Positions 1 through 8,425 are shown, numbered from the stretch's first letter. The stretch: 28,102 nt of DNA from CAZYTO01 sp964650405 (GCA_964650405.1 CAZYTO010000033.1:1-28102), one strand, 5' to 3'. Numbers and translations: made by a program. The notes: generated by a model not told the origin, from the letters alone.

Positions 1-2
1 GG

Positions 3-257
3 ACGTATAACGAACTGTGGTCAGTCTACCTTGGCGCCTTCCGAAACGTTCTGCCCCGCTGGTACGAGCACACGGTCGGCTACGCGCGTTGGTATTACGA
101 AGGGTCGCGCTTCTCCCTGCTGCAACTCTTCTGGCCCGACCGCGACGGCCTCTTCCCGTGGGAGGCGAAGTGCAGCCGCGACGTCCAGCGACTGCAGCCC
201 CGACTCTTCGAGAATGAGCCGAAGCTGGCCGGCGCGGAGTGGCTGGTCGAGGAGTAG
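3..257 (+). CDS. DUF4262-like protein, C-terminal part (5' end outside window)
   Basis: An open frame runs in from the left edge and stops with TAG at 255-257, giving 84 residues and no start inside the window. The residues include a YARWYYEG segment followed by LLQLFWPDRDGLFPWE. This aromatic-rich 'Q-x-x-WPD-x-x-G-x-FPW' ending is what I recall of the C-terminus of DUF4262 proteins, small proteins of unknown function. The assignment rests on that motif alone because the N-terminal half is missing. Just after the stop, a GC-only stretch leads into a 7-nt-period repeat array, and the next gene lies on the opposite strand, so this is the end of a transcription unit. No biochemical role can be given. 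Confidence 0.6.
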   Translation, partial: TYNELWSVYLGAFRNVLPRWYEHTVGYARWYYEGSRFSLLQLFWPDRDGLFPWEAKCSRDVQRLQPRLFENEPKLAGAEWLVEE

Positions 258-288
258 GGCCGCGCGCCGCGCGCGGCGGTGACGGGGT

Positions 289-359
289 GACGGGTACCGG
301 GTACCGGCTACCGGCTCTGTTCCCCGTTACCTGTTACCCGCTACCTGTTACCCGTTACC
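289..359. repeat. Opposed 7-nt tandem arrays (ACCGGGT-type and TGTTACC-type)
   Basis: Four 7-mers (GACGGGT, ACCGGGT, ACCGGCT, ACCGGCT) at 289-316 are followed after 8 nt by five 7-mers of the opposite sense (CGTTACC, TGTTACC, CGCTACC, TGTTACC, CGTTACC) at 325-359. The two halves are imperfectly complementary and could fold into a hairpin. They lie between the convergent ends of the DUF4262-like gene and the DUF2306 gene, so a bidirectional terminator role is possible, though no T-run is present. The same 7-mers recur at 20795-20867. Confidence 0.85.
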
Positions 360-367
360 CGCCTCCG

Positions 368-1030
368 TCAGGCCGCTCTCAGTGCGCGAACGACTGGAGT
401 CTCCGTCCGTCTCGTCCGGGCGATCCTCAGCTCGGCCCAGAGTGCATTCGGTACCCAGCAGAGCCAGGAGACGATCCGGTAGGCGGGGGTGAATGCCTTG
501 AAGGCCATGATCAGCAGCGGCAGCTCGATGCGCAGGGTCACGGCGGCGAAGAGGAGGGCGAAGCTGCGGATGATCCATTCGCGATGCGTGGCGACGTCGC
601 CGGCGCGGATGGCAATCCAGGCCAGCGCGGTCGTCGTGATCAGGCCGAGGGCGAGGAGGCCGAAGCCGGCGTGCGTCCAGGCACCGCCGAAGGAGTAGAA
701 CGACATGTAGAGCCCCGCCGTGCCGGTGAGCAGTGCGGAAATGACGTACACCTTCCCCATCCGGCGATGCAGGGAGCGCCGCCGGACGAGCAGCGACCGC
801 CGGAACTGGAACGGCCCGAGTGCCAAAGCGAGGCCGCCGAAAAGGACATGCGAGTAGATCCCCCACGGCCTCGCCTGAAACGACGCGGCAATGTTCGAAG
901 GGAACATCCGGTCGCGCAGTACGAGGTACGAGAACGCATAGAGGGCGATCAGCGTCGCGGGGATGGCCATGAACCACCAGGCGAGGCCGGGGCGGGAGGG
1001 GTTGGCGTCGTGCGAGGGAATGGCGATCAT
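368..1030 (-). CDS. DUF2306 integral membrane protein
   Basis: This 220-aa protein has about six hydrophobic segments, roughly at residues 19-39, 58-76, 92-111, 118-140, 156-176 and 184-196, so it is an inner-membrane protein. The phrase LHRRMGKVYV after the second segment and HREWIIRSFALLFAAVTLRI later are characteristic of the DUF2306 family. These histidine-bearing loops resemble those of small heme- or quinone-associated four-helix proteins, but no function is established for the family. The start is ATG at 1028-1030 with only a weak GAG upstream. The gene lies 93 bp downstream of the DUF433 gene on the same strand, so the two might be co-transcribed. Confidence 0.8.
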   Translation of the reverse strand: MIAIPSHDANPSRPGLAWWFMAIPATLIALYAFSYLVLRDRMFPSNIAASFQARPWGIYSHVLFGGLALALGPFQFRRSLLVRRRSLHRRMGKVYVISALLTGTAGLYMSFYSFGGAWTHAGFGLLALGLITTTALAWIAIRAGDVATHREWIIRSFALLFAAVTLRIELPLLIMAFKAFTPAYRIVSWLCWVPNALWAELRIARTRRTETPVVRALRAA

Positions 1031-1123
1031 GCTCGACTCTACGAACCAGGAGCGGGAGAGGACTCCACGTTCCTGCGCGTGTAGAACGAACGGAGAGGGC
1101 GAAGGTTTACAGGCCGCGCCAGG

Positions 1124-1330
1124 TCATTCAATGCTGCGAAGACCGCCGCGCAAGCATGCCTCGAGATCTGCCGATTCGAGATCAGGCAGTTCTTCGAGAA
1201 TCTCTTCGGCGCTGAGGCCCGATGCAAAGAGATCAAGCACGTCGCTCACGCGAATACGCATGCCGCGAATGCAGGGGCGTCCCCCGCACTGTTCGGGGTC
1301 CACCGTGATTCGACTTGCGATCTCATTCAC
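1124..1330 (-). CDS. DUF433 small protein (antitoxin-like), orphan
   Basis: This 68-aa protein carries the DUF433 signature: an N-terminal RITVDPEQCGGRPCIRGMRI strand-turn segment, then a helical region (VSDVLDLFASGLSAEEILEELPDL). DUF433 proteins are small winged-helix proteins often encoded just upstream of a DUF5615 PIN-like protein and considered antitoxins. The start used is GTG at 1328-1330, which keeps the canonical N-terminus. A TATACT box, possibly the -10 of its promoter, lies a few bases upstream on the minus strand. The expected DUF5615 partner is not present: the downstream gene is the DUF2306 membrane protein. The protein may be a solitary antitoxin remnant or a stand-alone regulator. 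Confidence 0.85.
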   Translation of the reverse strand: MNEIASRITVDPEQCGGRPCIRGMRIRVSDVLDLFASGLSAEEILEELPDLESADLEACLRGGLRSIE

Positions 1331-1385
1331 GAAAGTGAGTATACAGCGCGGTCGGTCGATGGTACGCCGCAGCCCCGGGAGGTGC

Positions 1386-1417
1386 GAATCCTCTCCCCGT
1401 ATGCGAGGAGAGGATTC
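1386..1417 (-). terminator. Perfect 11-bp hairpin after the lipoprotein gene
   Basis: GAATCCTCTCC at 1386-1396 and GGAGAGGATTC at 1407-1417 are perfectly complementary around a 10-nt loop. The hairpin sits 7 nt past the stop of the 113-aa lipoprotein gene, where a terminator is expected. No U-run follows on the minus strand, so intrinsic termination would be weak. It could instead protect the mRNA 3' end. Confidence 0.55.
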
Positions 1418-1423
1418 TCACTC

Positions 1424-1765
1424 TTACGCCGCCGTCCTCTTGTACGCCGCCGCATAGCGCTTTGAGGCGGCAGGGTCGGAGCTAACCTTGCGGATTTGCG
1501 CTTCGAACGTCGAGGCGGTCAGGCCGGCATCGGAGAGGATCCTGTCCGCATCCTTCGGATGGGCCTTGATCTTCGCTCCGAGCTCGCCGAGCTGCTCGGG
1601 TGTGAGCGAGGGGGCGGAGGCCGAGGCCACGCCGTTCGCGGTGTCGGTCGGGTTGTTGGAGCTGCCGGTGGCCGTTCCGTTCTGCTTGTTGCACGCCAGC
1701 GCCAAAGCCAGCATTGCGGCCAGCAGTGCGGCGAGGATCGTCGATTTCGTCATCACGTTCTTCAT
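1424..1765 (-). CDS. Small lipoprotein of unknown function
   Basis: This 113-aa protein begins with a charged MKNVMTKS stretch, then a hydrophobic run ending in the lipobox LALAC with the lipidated cysteine at residue 25. It should therefore be exported and membrane-anchored. A Ser/Thr/Asn-rich linker (residues 28-50) leads to a helical domain containing PSLTPEQLGELGAKIKAHPKDADRILSDAGLT. I do not recognise a named family. The ATG at 1763-1765 is only 3 nt from the stop of the upstream His/Gly-repeat gene, and an AGGAGT ribosome-binding site overlaps that stop, so the two genes are almost certainly one operon with coupled translation. The two products may act together at the cell envelope (inference). 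Confidence 0.75.
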   Translation of the reverse strand: MKNVMTKSTILAALLAAMLALALACNKQNGTATGSSNNPTDTANGVASASAPSLTPEQLGELGAKIKAHPKDADRILSDAGLTASTFEAQIRKVSSDPAASKRYAAAYKRTAA

Positions 1766-1768
1766 GGC

Positions 1769-3364
1769 TTACTCCTGTTCGTGATCTTTGTCCTGTCCGT
1801 GATCTTTCCCCTTGCCCTTGCCTTTGTCCTTGCCGTTACCGCCGTTCTGACCCGGAGGTACGGTGCCCTGCGGTGCGCGCCCCGGAGCCGCCTGCACCGC
1901 CGGCGTGGGTTGGGCCTGTGGCGGCGGGGGCTGGGGCACGATGGCAGGTTGCGACGGCGGGACCGTGGCGGCCAGCTCATGGCCGCGGCCGTGACCCTCG
2001 CCGTGACCGTGCTCCACGAACGCCGGCTGCGGGCCCGGAGCGATCATCTGCGGCTGCGGGGCCGGCGCGGCCGCGAACTGATGTCCGCGGCCGTGACCTT
2101 CGCCGTGACCGCGACCGTGCTCCACGAATGCCGGCTGCGGCGGGACTGCGAATTGCGGCTGCGGTGACGGCGCGGCGACGAATTCATGTCCGCGCCCGCG
2201 GCCGTTCCCGTGACCGTGACCATGCTCCGCGAACGCCGGCTGCGGCGGGACCGCGAATTGCGGTTGCGGCGCCGGAGCGGCAATGCGCTCACGCCCCCGC
2301 CCATGTCCATGGCCTTCCAAGACTTGAGGCGAGGCGATGCCTGGCGCGGCGAATTCCGGCCGGCCCGGCTGCACGCCGCCGTGCACGACCTGGGCTCCGG
2401 TCTGGTACCCGTACATCCGCTTCAGTTGACCCGGAGGTCCGCCGTGAGGATTGTTCTGCGCTTGAGCCAGCGCCGTGGCGTTCGGACTGGCGTTGAAGGC
2501 CGCCGAGCCCGGAACAGGCGCGGGAGCGAACGACGTCGACCCCGGTGCGACGAACGAGGTGGAGCCCGGCGCGGCTGCGAACGGCGTTCCGGCCGGTGCC
2601 ACGAAGCGCGCGTTTCTCCCTTCCCCACGGACCCAGGTGCGCGCCGGCAAACCGTACGCGGGCAACTGCTGGTCGATGGCGGCGACGAGGGCCGGGCCGG
2701 TGACGCCCTGGGCCACCTGCGTCTGCACGAACGGCACGAACTGCGGCTGCGCGACGGGCGCGTACTGGACGACTTCAACGAACTGCGCCGGCGGGACCCA
2801 GGCGTCATTCAGCGCGGTACAGAACGTGGCCAGCCGCTCCTCGGGAACGTACCCGAAGTCGTCGACGTAGGCGACGGCCAGCGGCATGTCGATCAGGAGC
2901 AGGGGAGCAGGGGCGTATTCCCGAAGGCGGGGGATGATGACCGTCGGGAGGTAGTCGTATTCGTGGTGGATGATGTAAGGATCGCTGACGTAGTCGTCGG
3001 CCGAGACGTAGTAACGGTCGGTCAGGCGCCGCGCCAGAACGCGCCCGAGCGCATCGCCGCGGATGCCGCGGCTTCGTTGCTCGCGCACGTACGAGACGAG
3101 CGTCGGTTGCTGCACGAGCGCCGGCCCGACCAGGGCTACTGGTGTATAGCGGAGCTCCTGGCAGAAGACCTGCGGGGACACATCCGCTTCATTGAGCGTA
3201 GCGCAGAGGCTCGCCAGTTGTACGATATCGACTCCATCGAGGCTTGCCACCGCATCGACGGCCAGCGGCATGGAGATGTAGGCCGGCAGTTCGACGCTCT
3301 GCCCCCTTGCCGGGACCGGCAGGAGCATGAGCAGCAGCACCGCTGCAAGTGCCATTTTTCTCAT
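1769..3364 (-). CDS. Secreted protein: duplicated ~80-aa domain plus His/Gly-rich repeats
   Basis: The 531-aa protein has a signal peptide (residues 1-21). Residues about 30-114 and 157-235 are two copies of the same domain, sharing MPLAV, an L-x-x-(F/L)C-x-(A/T)LN-x-A motif, Y-(T/A)-PVA, a V-x-x-Q-x-x-x-G pattern and a final AL...L helix. Then comes an Ala/Pro/Ser linker (about 250-310). Residues 349-463 are roughly 3.5 copies of a 36-41-aa unit combining PQPQFAVPPQPAF with an EHGHGxGxGRGHE segment, about 20 histidines in all. The tail (about 505-531) is Gly/Lys/Asp-rich with KGKGKGKDHG. The His-Gly blocks suggest metal binding, but this is inference and no family is recognised. The ATG start is preceded by AAGGAGGG at good spacing. 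The repeats appear as tandem duplications in the DNA at 2000-2320. Confidence 0.75.
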   Translation of the reverse strand: MRKMALAAVLLLMLLPVPARGQSVELPAYISMPLAVDAVASLDGVDIVQLASLCATLNEADVSPQVFCQELRYTPVALVGPALVQQPTLVSYVREQRSRGIRGDALGRVLARRLTDRYYVSADDYVSDPYIIHHEYDYLPTVIIPRLREYAPAPLLLIDMPLAVAYVDDFGYVPEERLATFCTALNDAWVPPAQFVEVVQYAPVAQPQFVPFVQTQVAQGVTGPALVAAIDQQLPAYGLPARTWVRGEGRNARFVAPAGTPFAAAPGSTSFVAPGSTSFAPAPVPGSAAFNASPNATALAQAQNNPHGGPPGQLKRMYGYQTGAQVVHGGVQPGRPEFAAPGIASPQVLEGHGHGRGRERIAAPAPQPQFAVPPQPAFAEHGHGHGNGRGRGHEFVAAPSPQPQFAVPPQPAFVEHGRGHGEGHGRGHQFAAAPAPQPQMIAPGPQPAFVEHGHGEGHGRGHELAATVPPSQPAIVPQPPPPQAQPTPAVQAAPGRAPQGTVPPGQNGGNGKDKGKGKGKDHGQDKDHEQE

Positions 3365-3432
3365 GGCTCAGCCCTCCTTCTGGAGGGGTTACTTGTGCAA
3401 GGGGAGTGCGCGAATTGGCGAGCGGGAGGGGA

Positions 3433-3470
3433 CGAACAGCGAGCGGGTTGCACCCGCTATCTCCTGTTCG
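3433..3470. other. Two-part hairpin in the 211-bp leader/spacer
   Basis: AGCGGGT (3442-3448) pairs with ACCCGCT (3452-3458) across a 3-nt loop, and the flanking CGAACAG (3433-3439) pairs with CTGTTCG (3464-3470) across an internal loop. The structure lies between the stop of the 747-aa gene and the start of the His/Gly-repeat gene, both on the minus strand. It could end the upstream transcript or form the downstream 5' leader. No U-run was seen. Confidence 0.45.
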
Positions 3471-3575
3471 CGCTTGTCCTTCGCCGTGGCCGAGTTGCTG
3501 GGGTTGCTCTGTGGTTGTCGCGGACTGATCTCTGCGGCGGGAAACGCGTCCCATGGTCAAGACGGTCCGCTCCGC

Positions 3576-5819
3576 TCAATGCTCTCCGTCGTACCAATAC
3601 TTCGTGTTCACGGCCCACGAGCTCTTCGGATAGCGCGCGTGCAGGAGTTTGAAGGCGGCGGCTGCGGCGGAACGCGTCTGGGGATCGGGGCAGGCCCATC
3701 TCGTGGTCTTGATGGCCTTCGACATGGCCTCGGGGATGCGCAGGTCATTGGGATTGGCGTTCGACCAGGCAACGACGCCGCGCAGGAGGTACGTCGCTCC
3801 GCTGCCGAGCTTCGCAAGCTGTTCCTGTTCCTTCTGATTGCGAGCAGCCACCGCAGGCGCCTCGGCGAACGTGGGCGTATCGACCGGCGTGTCCTTCGGG
3901 GCGTCGGGGAGGACGGAGAGGATGCGGATGCTCGTTTCGTACCGCTTCGTGGCCAGGCACCACCAGTTCTCGTTGCCCCACACGTGCGGCTCGTCGCCCA
4001 GCTCGGCGTGCTGCGAAATGCGGTTTTCTTTGGGCGTAATGAACGGTTGCAGGCCGGGGAAGTGGACGAGCAAGTTGATGCCCTCCCAATGCCGCTCCGC
4101 GGCCGGAGCCTCGACGAACTTCTGCAATCCCTTGGCGACTTCCGGGAAGGTCTTCGCCACCCGCGGCGCGAGGGCAATGGCCACGTCATCGTGGCCGAGG
4201 AGGTGGGCGCGGGTGAAGGCGGCCACGAGAAGCATGCGGTCGAGCGGAGCGGGGACGTTCTTGTCGCTCGCGGCGCTCACGAGCTCATCGAGCGGAATGG
4301 CCTGGTTGAGCATCTTGGCCGCATCGTCATTGAACAACCACTGCGAATGCGGGTCGTCGAGGTCCGACTGGTTGGAGTTGCCGGTGACCTGCCGCGGCGC
4401 GTCGCGGAGGAACTCGTCCAGAGAGCGGGCGATGGGGAGGCGGAGGCCGTGGAAATCGTTGCGTGGGCCCGGCGACAGGACGTCGTCTTTCAGGGCCAGC
4501 ACGGTATCGACGAGCGGGCGGTAGACGGCGTCGTCATACGGGAGGAGACGGAGGCGGTGATAGGCAACAGTGACGAAGGCCGCCGAGCTGCTTCCGACAC
4601 CCTTCGCCGCTTCGAGGATCTCCTGCGCCGACGGTTCCTGGCCGGTGGCGTGGGTGATGGCGGCGACGAGCCAGGGCAGCTCGTGCGAGGTCCGCCAGCG
4701 CGTCACGGCGTCTTCGTAGGCCGCAGACTCTTTCTTCTTCGCCTCGGCGACCTCTTTCTTGTCGATCGTTTCGTAGACGTTGCCCGACTGCATGTTCTCG
4801 ATCCAGTCGGTCAGCTTGTCGTGGCGTGTCATCTTGTCGAGGAGGAGCGTGTAATCGGCGAGGTCGTTGGCCAGGTCGGCCGAGGTGGCGTTGGCTAGCC
4901 GCTCGGCCGTCTCGGCAAAAACCTCGTCCGGCTTCGTGCGGATGCGGATGTACTGCCGAAGACGCTCGCCCGAGGGGCGGAGGGACGCGTAGCGGCGATC
5001 GGAGAGGAACTTCTCGAGCTCGGTCTCAGCGGCAGAGATCGTCCCCATGTCGTACGCCTGGCCGGCCGGCGCTTTCAGCGTCGCCGAACGGATGCGGCTG
5101 CGAACGGCTACGAGCGCGCTCGTCGCCGCCCAGGGGGATTCGGTGTCGGCTGCGATCTCCGCGAAGCGTTCGTGCGCCCCTTCGAAGTCCTCGGAGTAGA
5201 ACGTCGCGGCGGCCATCTGATAGTCGCGGTCCTTCCGGATGATCTTCGGAAGCGAGGCATCGGCGGGATCGGGGAAGCCGCCGGAGCCGTCGCAGTTGGC
5301 GAAGACGGCATCCTGCGCCTTCAGCCAACTGGCCACGGCGTTGCTGCCGGCGCCGAGCGATGCGATACGTGCGTGCAGTGTCGCCGCGGCCGTCCGGAAT
5401 GCGTCACTGGTGCAATTCATGTAGTCGGAATACGTCGCGCCGTACCGGGTGGTGTCGACGTGATCGAGCGGAGCCACGCCCGGCACATCCTTCCGTGCGG
5501 CGAGCCATGCATCCGTGGCATCCCGGTCGTAGGTTGCATTGCGCTCGAGCCGGTGTTTGATGAGCGCAACGACACGTTTCTGGTCCGCGGCAGTGAGGGG
5601 ATGTCCGGTGAGGTAGCGGTAGGCGAGGACGAGATAGGAGCGCGCGTAGGTCTGTTCGATGATGCCGAGGCGGCCGCCGATGTAACGCTCAATCGGGGCG
5701 TCCGGGCGGTTGTCGAACTCGAGCACGAGCACGTTCTCGAAGGAGCAACTGTCGATCGAGCCGGCGGCGAGAAAGATGGCCAGCGCGGCGGCCAGGACAA
5801 GGGTCCGATTCACTCCCAT
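3576..5819 (-). CDS. Large exported protein of unknown function, partner of DUF3142 gene
   Basis: The start is set at ATG 5817-5819 because GAAGGAG lies 7 nt upstream and a signal peptide follows directly (MGVNRTLVLAAALAIFLAAG). A longer reading from 5849 would put 10 extra residues in front of it. The 747-aa product is mostly helical with many Tyr and Trp residues, and resembles solenoid or TPR-like proteins, although I could not identify repeats with confidence. Recognisable stretches include FENVLVLEFDNRPDAPIERY near the N-terminus and EPHVWGNENWWCLATKRYE near residue 635. Its start overlaps the end of the DUF3142 gene by 10 nt, so the pair is translationally coupled and probably acts in the periplasm or at the outer membrane together. 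No enzyme motif was seen. Confidence 0.75.
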   Translation of the reverse strand: MGVNRTLVLAAALAIFLAAGSIDSCSFENVLVLEFDNRPDAPIERYIGGRLGIIEQTYARSYLVLAYRYLTGHPLTAADQKRVVALIKHRLERNATYDRDATDAWLAARKDVPGVAPLDHVDTTRYGATYSDYMNCTSDAFRTAAATLHARIASLGAGSNAVASWLKAQDAVFANCDGSGGFPDPADASLPKIIRKDRDYQMAAATFYSEDFEGAHERFAEIAADTESPWAATSALVAVRSRIRSATLKAPAGQAYDMGTISAAETELEKFLSDRRYASLRPSGERLRQYIRIRTKPDEVFAETAERLANATSADLANDLADYTLLLDKMTRHDKLTDWIENMQSGNVYETIDKKEVAEAKKKESAAYEDAVTRWRTSHELPWLVAAITHATGQEPSAQEILEAAKGVGSSSAAFVTVAYHRLRLLPYDDAVYRPLVDTVLALKDDVLSPGPRNDFHGLRLPIARSLDEFLRDAPRQVTGNSNQSDLDDPHSQWLFNDDAAKMLNQAIPLDELVSAASDKNVPAPLDRMLLVAAFTRAHLLGHDDVAIALAPRVAKTFPEVAKGLQKFVEAPAAERHWEGINLLVHFPGLQPFITPKENRISQHAELGDEPHVWGNENWWCLATKRYETSIRILSVLPDAPKDTPVDTPTFAEAPAVAARNQKEQEQLAKLGSGATYLLRGVVAWSNANPNDLRIPEAMSKAIKTTRWACPDPQTRSAAAAAFKLLHARYPKSSWAVNTKYWYDGEH

Positions 5820-6541
5820 CGGGCGATCTCCTTCTGCGCCGCGTTCCATGCGGCGGCATCCCAGGCGCGGGTATGGAAGACGTAGACGCGCCGGCCGGCG
5901 GCGCGGGCGCGGTCGAGCGGTTCATCGGTGGAAACGCCGAGGCTCGTGCGGCAGCGGGGCTCGGCGAAGTCCTCGCCGCGGGCCAGGCGCTCGCGCACGA
6001 GCCGCGCGTCCTGCCCCATGCGGAAAAGCATCGGCACGGCTTCATCGACGGGCAAGGGCTGCAGCCAGCGGTCGTCGCTGCACCATGACGCCAGCGCAGT
6101 GATGGAGATTCTCGTCCGCGGCGCGAGGCGCGTCCGCAACGCGCGCAGGAGCAGGGCGTAGTACGCGCGCTGCGATTGCGTGGCGTCGAAGTCGATCTGG
6201 ACAACCTGCGGGTTCACCCGTCTTGCAATGTGGGCGATCTCTTCCACGACGCGCGTGACCGTGTGCACGTCGGGTGGATGTCTCGCTTCGATCCGGATCA
6301 CGGGGATGACGCTCGCGCCGCCGCCGACTTGCAGCGGCTGCATGCGCGGCTTCCAGACGATGGCCCCGCCGTCGATGCCGATCGTCGCGGCGAGGTACGC
6401 CACTTCCCCCGCACCGAGGAACCGGAGGTCCTCCCGCCGCTCCCAGGCCCAGGGGATCTCGGCAGTCGGGCGGGCGGGCTGCGCCGGATGACGGGCGCAG
6501 GCGGCCAGGAGGAGTGCCGGCAGCAGCAGAGTGCGACGCAT
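5810..6541 (-). CDS. DUF3142 lipoprotein
   Basis: This protein of about 243 aa carries DUF3142 hallmarks: IPWAWERREDLRFL near residue 30, QIDFDATQSQRAYYALLLRALR near 117-138, and SITALASWCSDDRWLQPLPVDEAVPMLFRMG near 146-178. The family is uncharacterised. The (V/I)QIDFDA segment resembles the acidic strand end of TIM-barrel glycosidases, so a sugar-acting role is possible but unproven. A short hydrophobic N-terminus ends in LLAAC, a lipobox. ATG 6539-6541 was chosen over an in-frame TTG at 6548-6550; neither has a good Shine-Dalgarno sequence. The downstream 747-aa gene overlaps it by 10 nt. Confidence 0.8.
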   Translation of the reverse strand: MRRTLLLPALLLAACARHPAQPARPTAEIPWAWERREDLRFLGAGEVAYLAATIGIDGGAIVWKPRMQPLQVGGGASVIPVIRIEARHPPDVHTVTRVVEEIAHIARRVNPQVVQIDFDATQSQRAYYALLLRALRTRLAPRTRISITALASWCSDDRWLQPLPVDEAVPMLFRMGQDARLVRERLARGEDFAEPRCRTSLGVSTDEPLDRARAAGRRVYVFHTRAWDAAAWNAAQKEIARWE

Positions 6542-6658
6542 TCTCTTCAAGTGAAGATGAATGATGAAGCGTGGATATTGAATTGGGAATGGGAAACAGA
6601 GCGGCTGGAGGAGCGCCGTCGCACCCCTTCCAGCCTTCCAACCTCTTCGCCTCCGGCC

Positions 6659-8425
6659 TTACCTGGCGGCGGCGTTCTTCACGTATTCGTTCATCACCGC
6701 TTCGCGGAGGAGGCCAGGCGGGACGAGGCCCTGGGCGAGGACGAAGTCGTGGTAGCTCTGCTTGTTGAACTTGTCGCCAAGGATGCGCTCGACGTCGGTG
6801 CGCAGCTCCATCAGGCGTGAGTAGCCGACGAAGTACGACGGCGCCTGGCCGGGAGCCCAGAAGGTGTAGCGCTCGACCTCCTGCATGGCCATGCCGTGGG
6901 AGAGCATCACTTCGTCTTCCAGGACGTGGTAGGCGTCTTCGCGCGTCATCCGGCCGAGCTGGAGGCTCGGGTCGAGGAAGGCCCGGGCGGCGCGCATGAG
7001 GCGGTGTTGCAGGGCGATGAGCTGTCCGTCCAGCGGCTCGAGCGGCTTCATCTCCGCTTCGGCGTAGAGCGCCCATCCCTCGACGTTCACGCTGTTGAAG
7101 GCGAAGAGCACGCGGGCCTGGGAAACGCCTTTCTCGACGATCGCCGAGAACTGCAGTTCGTGGCCGGGACGGCCTTCGTGCGCGGTGAGGGTCCAGGAGG
7201 CGGCGTCGAAGGTGAAGTCATCGAAGCCGATCTCCGGCTTGCCCGGCTCGGCGGGGATGCGCAGGGGAAGGACGAATGCGCCCCGCTCGCCGGTATTGCC
7301 GATGAGACGGGGAGGATCCATGTGCGGCGCGGGAGTGGCGGCCGTCTCGGCGGCCGAGGCGAGACGGAAGACCATCTCCCGCTGCGGCAGGGTGACGAGG
7401 TGGTTGTCGCGGATGAGAGCTTCGATGTCCTTGATGCGGGACTGGTACTTCGGGAGGATCGCTTCGCCGGCGAACTGTTCTTTCTTCAGGGCCTTGATGA
7501 CGTCGCGGTAGTCGGTGGCGGTGATGCCCTTCTGCTTTGCCACGAGCGGCGCCAGCGCGTTCATCTCGTTCTGGATCTCGCGGAAGGTGGTCTTGGCGCG
7601 GCTGATCAGCTCTTCCACCGGCATGTCGTTACCCTTCTGCCGCAGCGAGAAGGCGTATTCCTCGGCCGGGAGCTTGAAGTCGGTCGTGGCCCGCGGCAGG
7701 AGCTCGGCGCGGAGGAAGGCGTCGTACTCGGCGACCTGCTTCTTCAGCTCCGCGAAGGGTGCCTGCCAGCCGGGCGGGTTGTACTTCTTCAGCAGGTCTT
7801 CGATCCCGCCGAGGTAGCGGGGCGTGTTGGCGAGGTCTTTCTCCAGGTTGTCCTTGAAGGGTCCGCGCAGGTTCGCGTTGGAGAGGCGCGAGCGGGTGTA
7901 GGCCATGGCCTGCTGGGTCAGCGGGGTGTAGCCCTTTTCCTGGCCCGTGTACTTCCGCAGGCGCACGACGGCGGCGGGATAGCGCGCCGCGGCCACGCGG
8001 TCGTCGAGGAGGCTGCTGATGCTGAGAAAGTAGAGCTGGGAGATGTTGAAGTACGGCAGGTCGTACTTCTCGTTGATGTGGTTGCCGTCGATGTTCTCCT
8101 TCGCCGAGGCGATGAGGATCTGCAGGTCCTGGCGGACGGCGGGATCCTTCTCGGCGGCCATTCTGGCCTGGTACTGGTCGATGGCGTTCTGCAAGGCTGC
8201 GTTCTGCTGCTGGTTGACGTCGAGCGGCAGTTGGGTCACCTCGGCGTCATGACCTTCGACGCCGAAGCGGGCCGCGAACTCCGGCGCGAAATGGGTCAGC
8301 ACCCCGAGGAGGATGGCGGCGTTCTGATTGCTCCGCTGTACCCATTCCGGCGGTGCGGCAGGCTGGGCAAACAGCGAAACGGCGGTGAACAGAGCGAGTG
8401 CGGCAGTGATTCGGACGTTGCGCAT
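6659..8425 (-). CDS. DUF885 family secreted metallopeptidase-like protein
   Basis: The 588-aa protein has a signal peptide (about residues 1-20, ending SLFAQ). The DUF885 core is clear: HEGRPGHE at residues 416-423 and EGWALYAE at 449-456. The HEG-x-PGH motif with a downstream glutamate is the likely zinc site of a gluzincin-like peptidase, and some DUF885 members are carboxypeptidase-like or dipeptidase-like. Both motif histidines and both glutamates are intact, so the protein is probably active. It would act in the periplasm or outside the cell. The length fits the family. The gene stands alone, with a 117-bp gap to the DUF3142 lipoprotein downstream. The exact substrate cannot be read from the sequence. 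Confidence 0.88.
   Translation of the reverse strand: MRNVRITAALALFTAVSLFAQPAAPPEWVQRSNQNAAILLGVLTHFAPEFAARFGVEGHDAEVTQLPLDVNQQQNAALQNAIDQYQARMAAEKDPAVRQDLQILIASAKENIDGNHINEKYDLPYFNISQLYFLSISSLLDDRVAAARYPAAVVRLRKYTGQEKGYTPLTQQAMAYTRSRLSNANLRGPFKDNLEKDLANTPRYLGGIEDLLKKYNPPGWQAPFAELKKQVAEYDAFLRAELLPRATTDFKLPAEEYAFSLRQKGNDMPVEELISRAKTTFREIQNEMNALAPLVAKQKGITATDYRDVIKALKKEQFAGEAILPKYQSRIKDIEALIRDNHLVTLPQREMVFRLASAAETAATPAPHMDPPRLIGNTGERGAFVLPLRIPAEPGKPEIGFDDFTFDAASWTLTAHEGRPGHELQFSAIVEKGVSQARVLFAFNSVNVEGWALYAEAEMKPLEPLDGQLIALQHRLMRAARAFLDPSLQLGRMTREDAYHVLEDEVMLSHGMAMQEVERYTFWAPGQAPSYFVGYSRLMELRTDVERILGDKFNKQSYHDFVLAQGLVPPGLLREAVMNEYVKNAAAR

Noticed and set aside
1031..1123. A small DUF5615 toxin gene after DUF433
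   Set aside because: The 93-bp spacer is too short for the ~110-aa toxin and the frames there show no PIN-like motif.
2186..4898. Long + strand open frames of about 490 and 520 codons
   Set aside because: They lie opposite the His/Gly-repeat and 747-aa genes, lack signal or family motifs, and are Arg/Gly/Val-rich as expected for the antisense of GC-rich genes.
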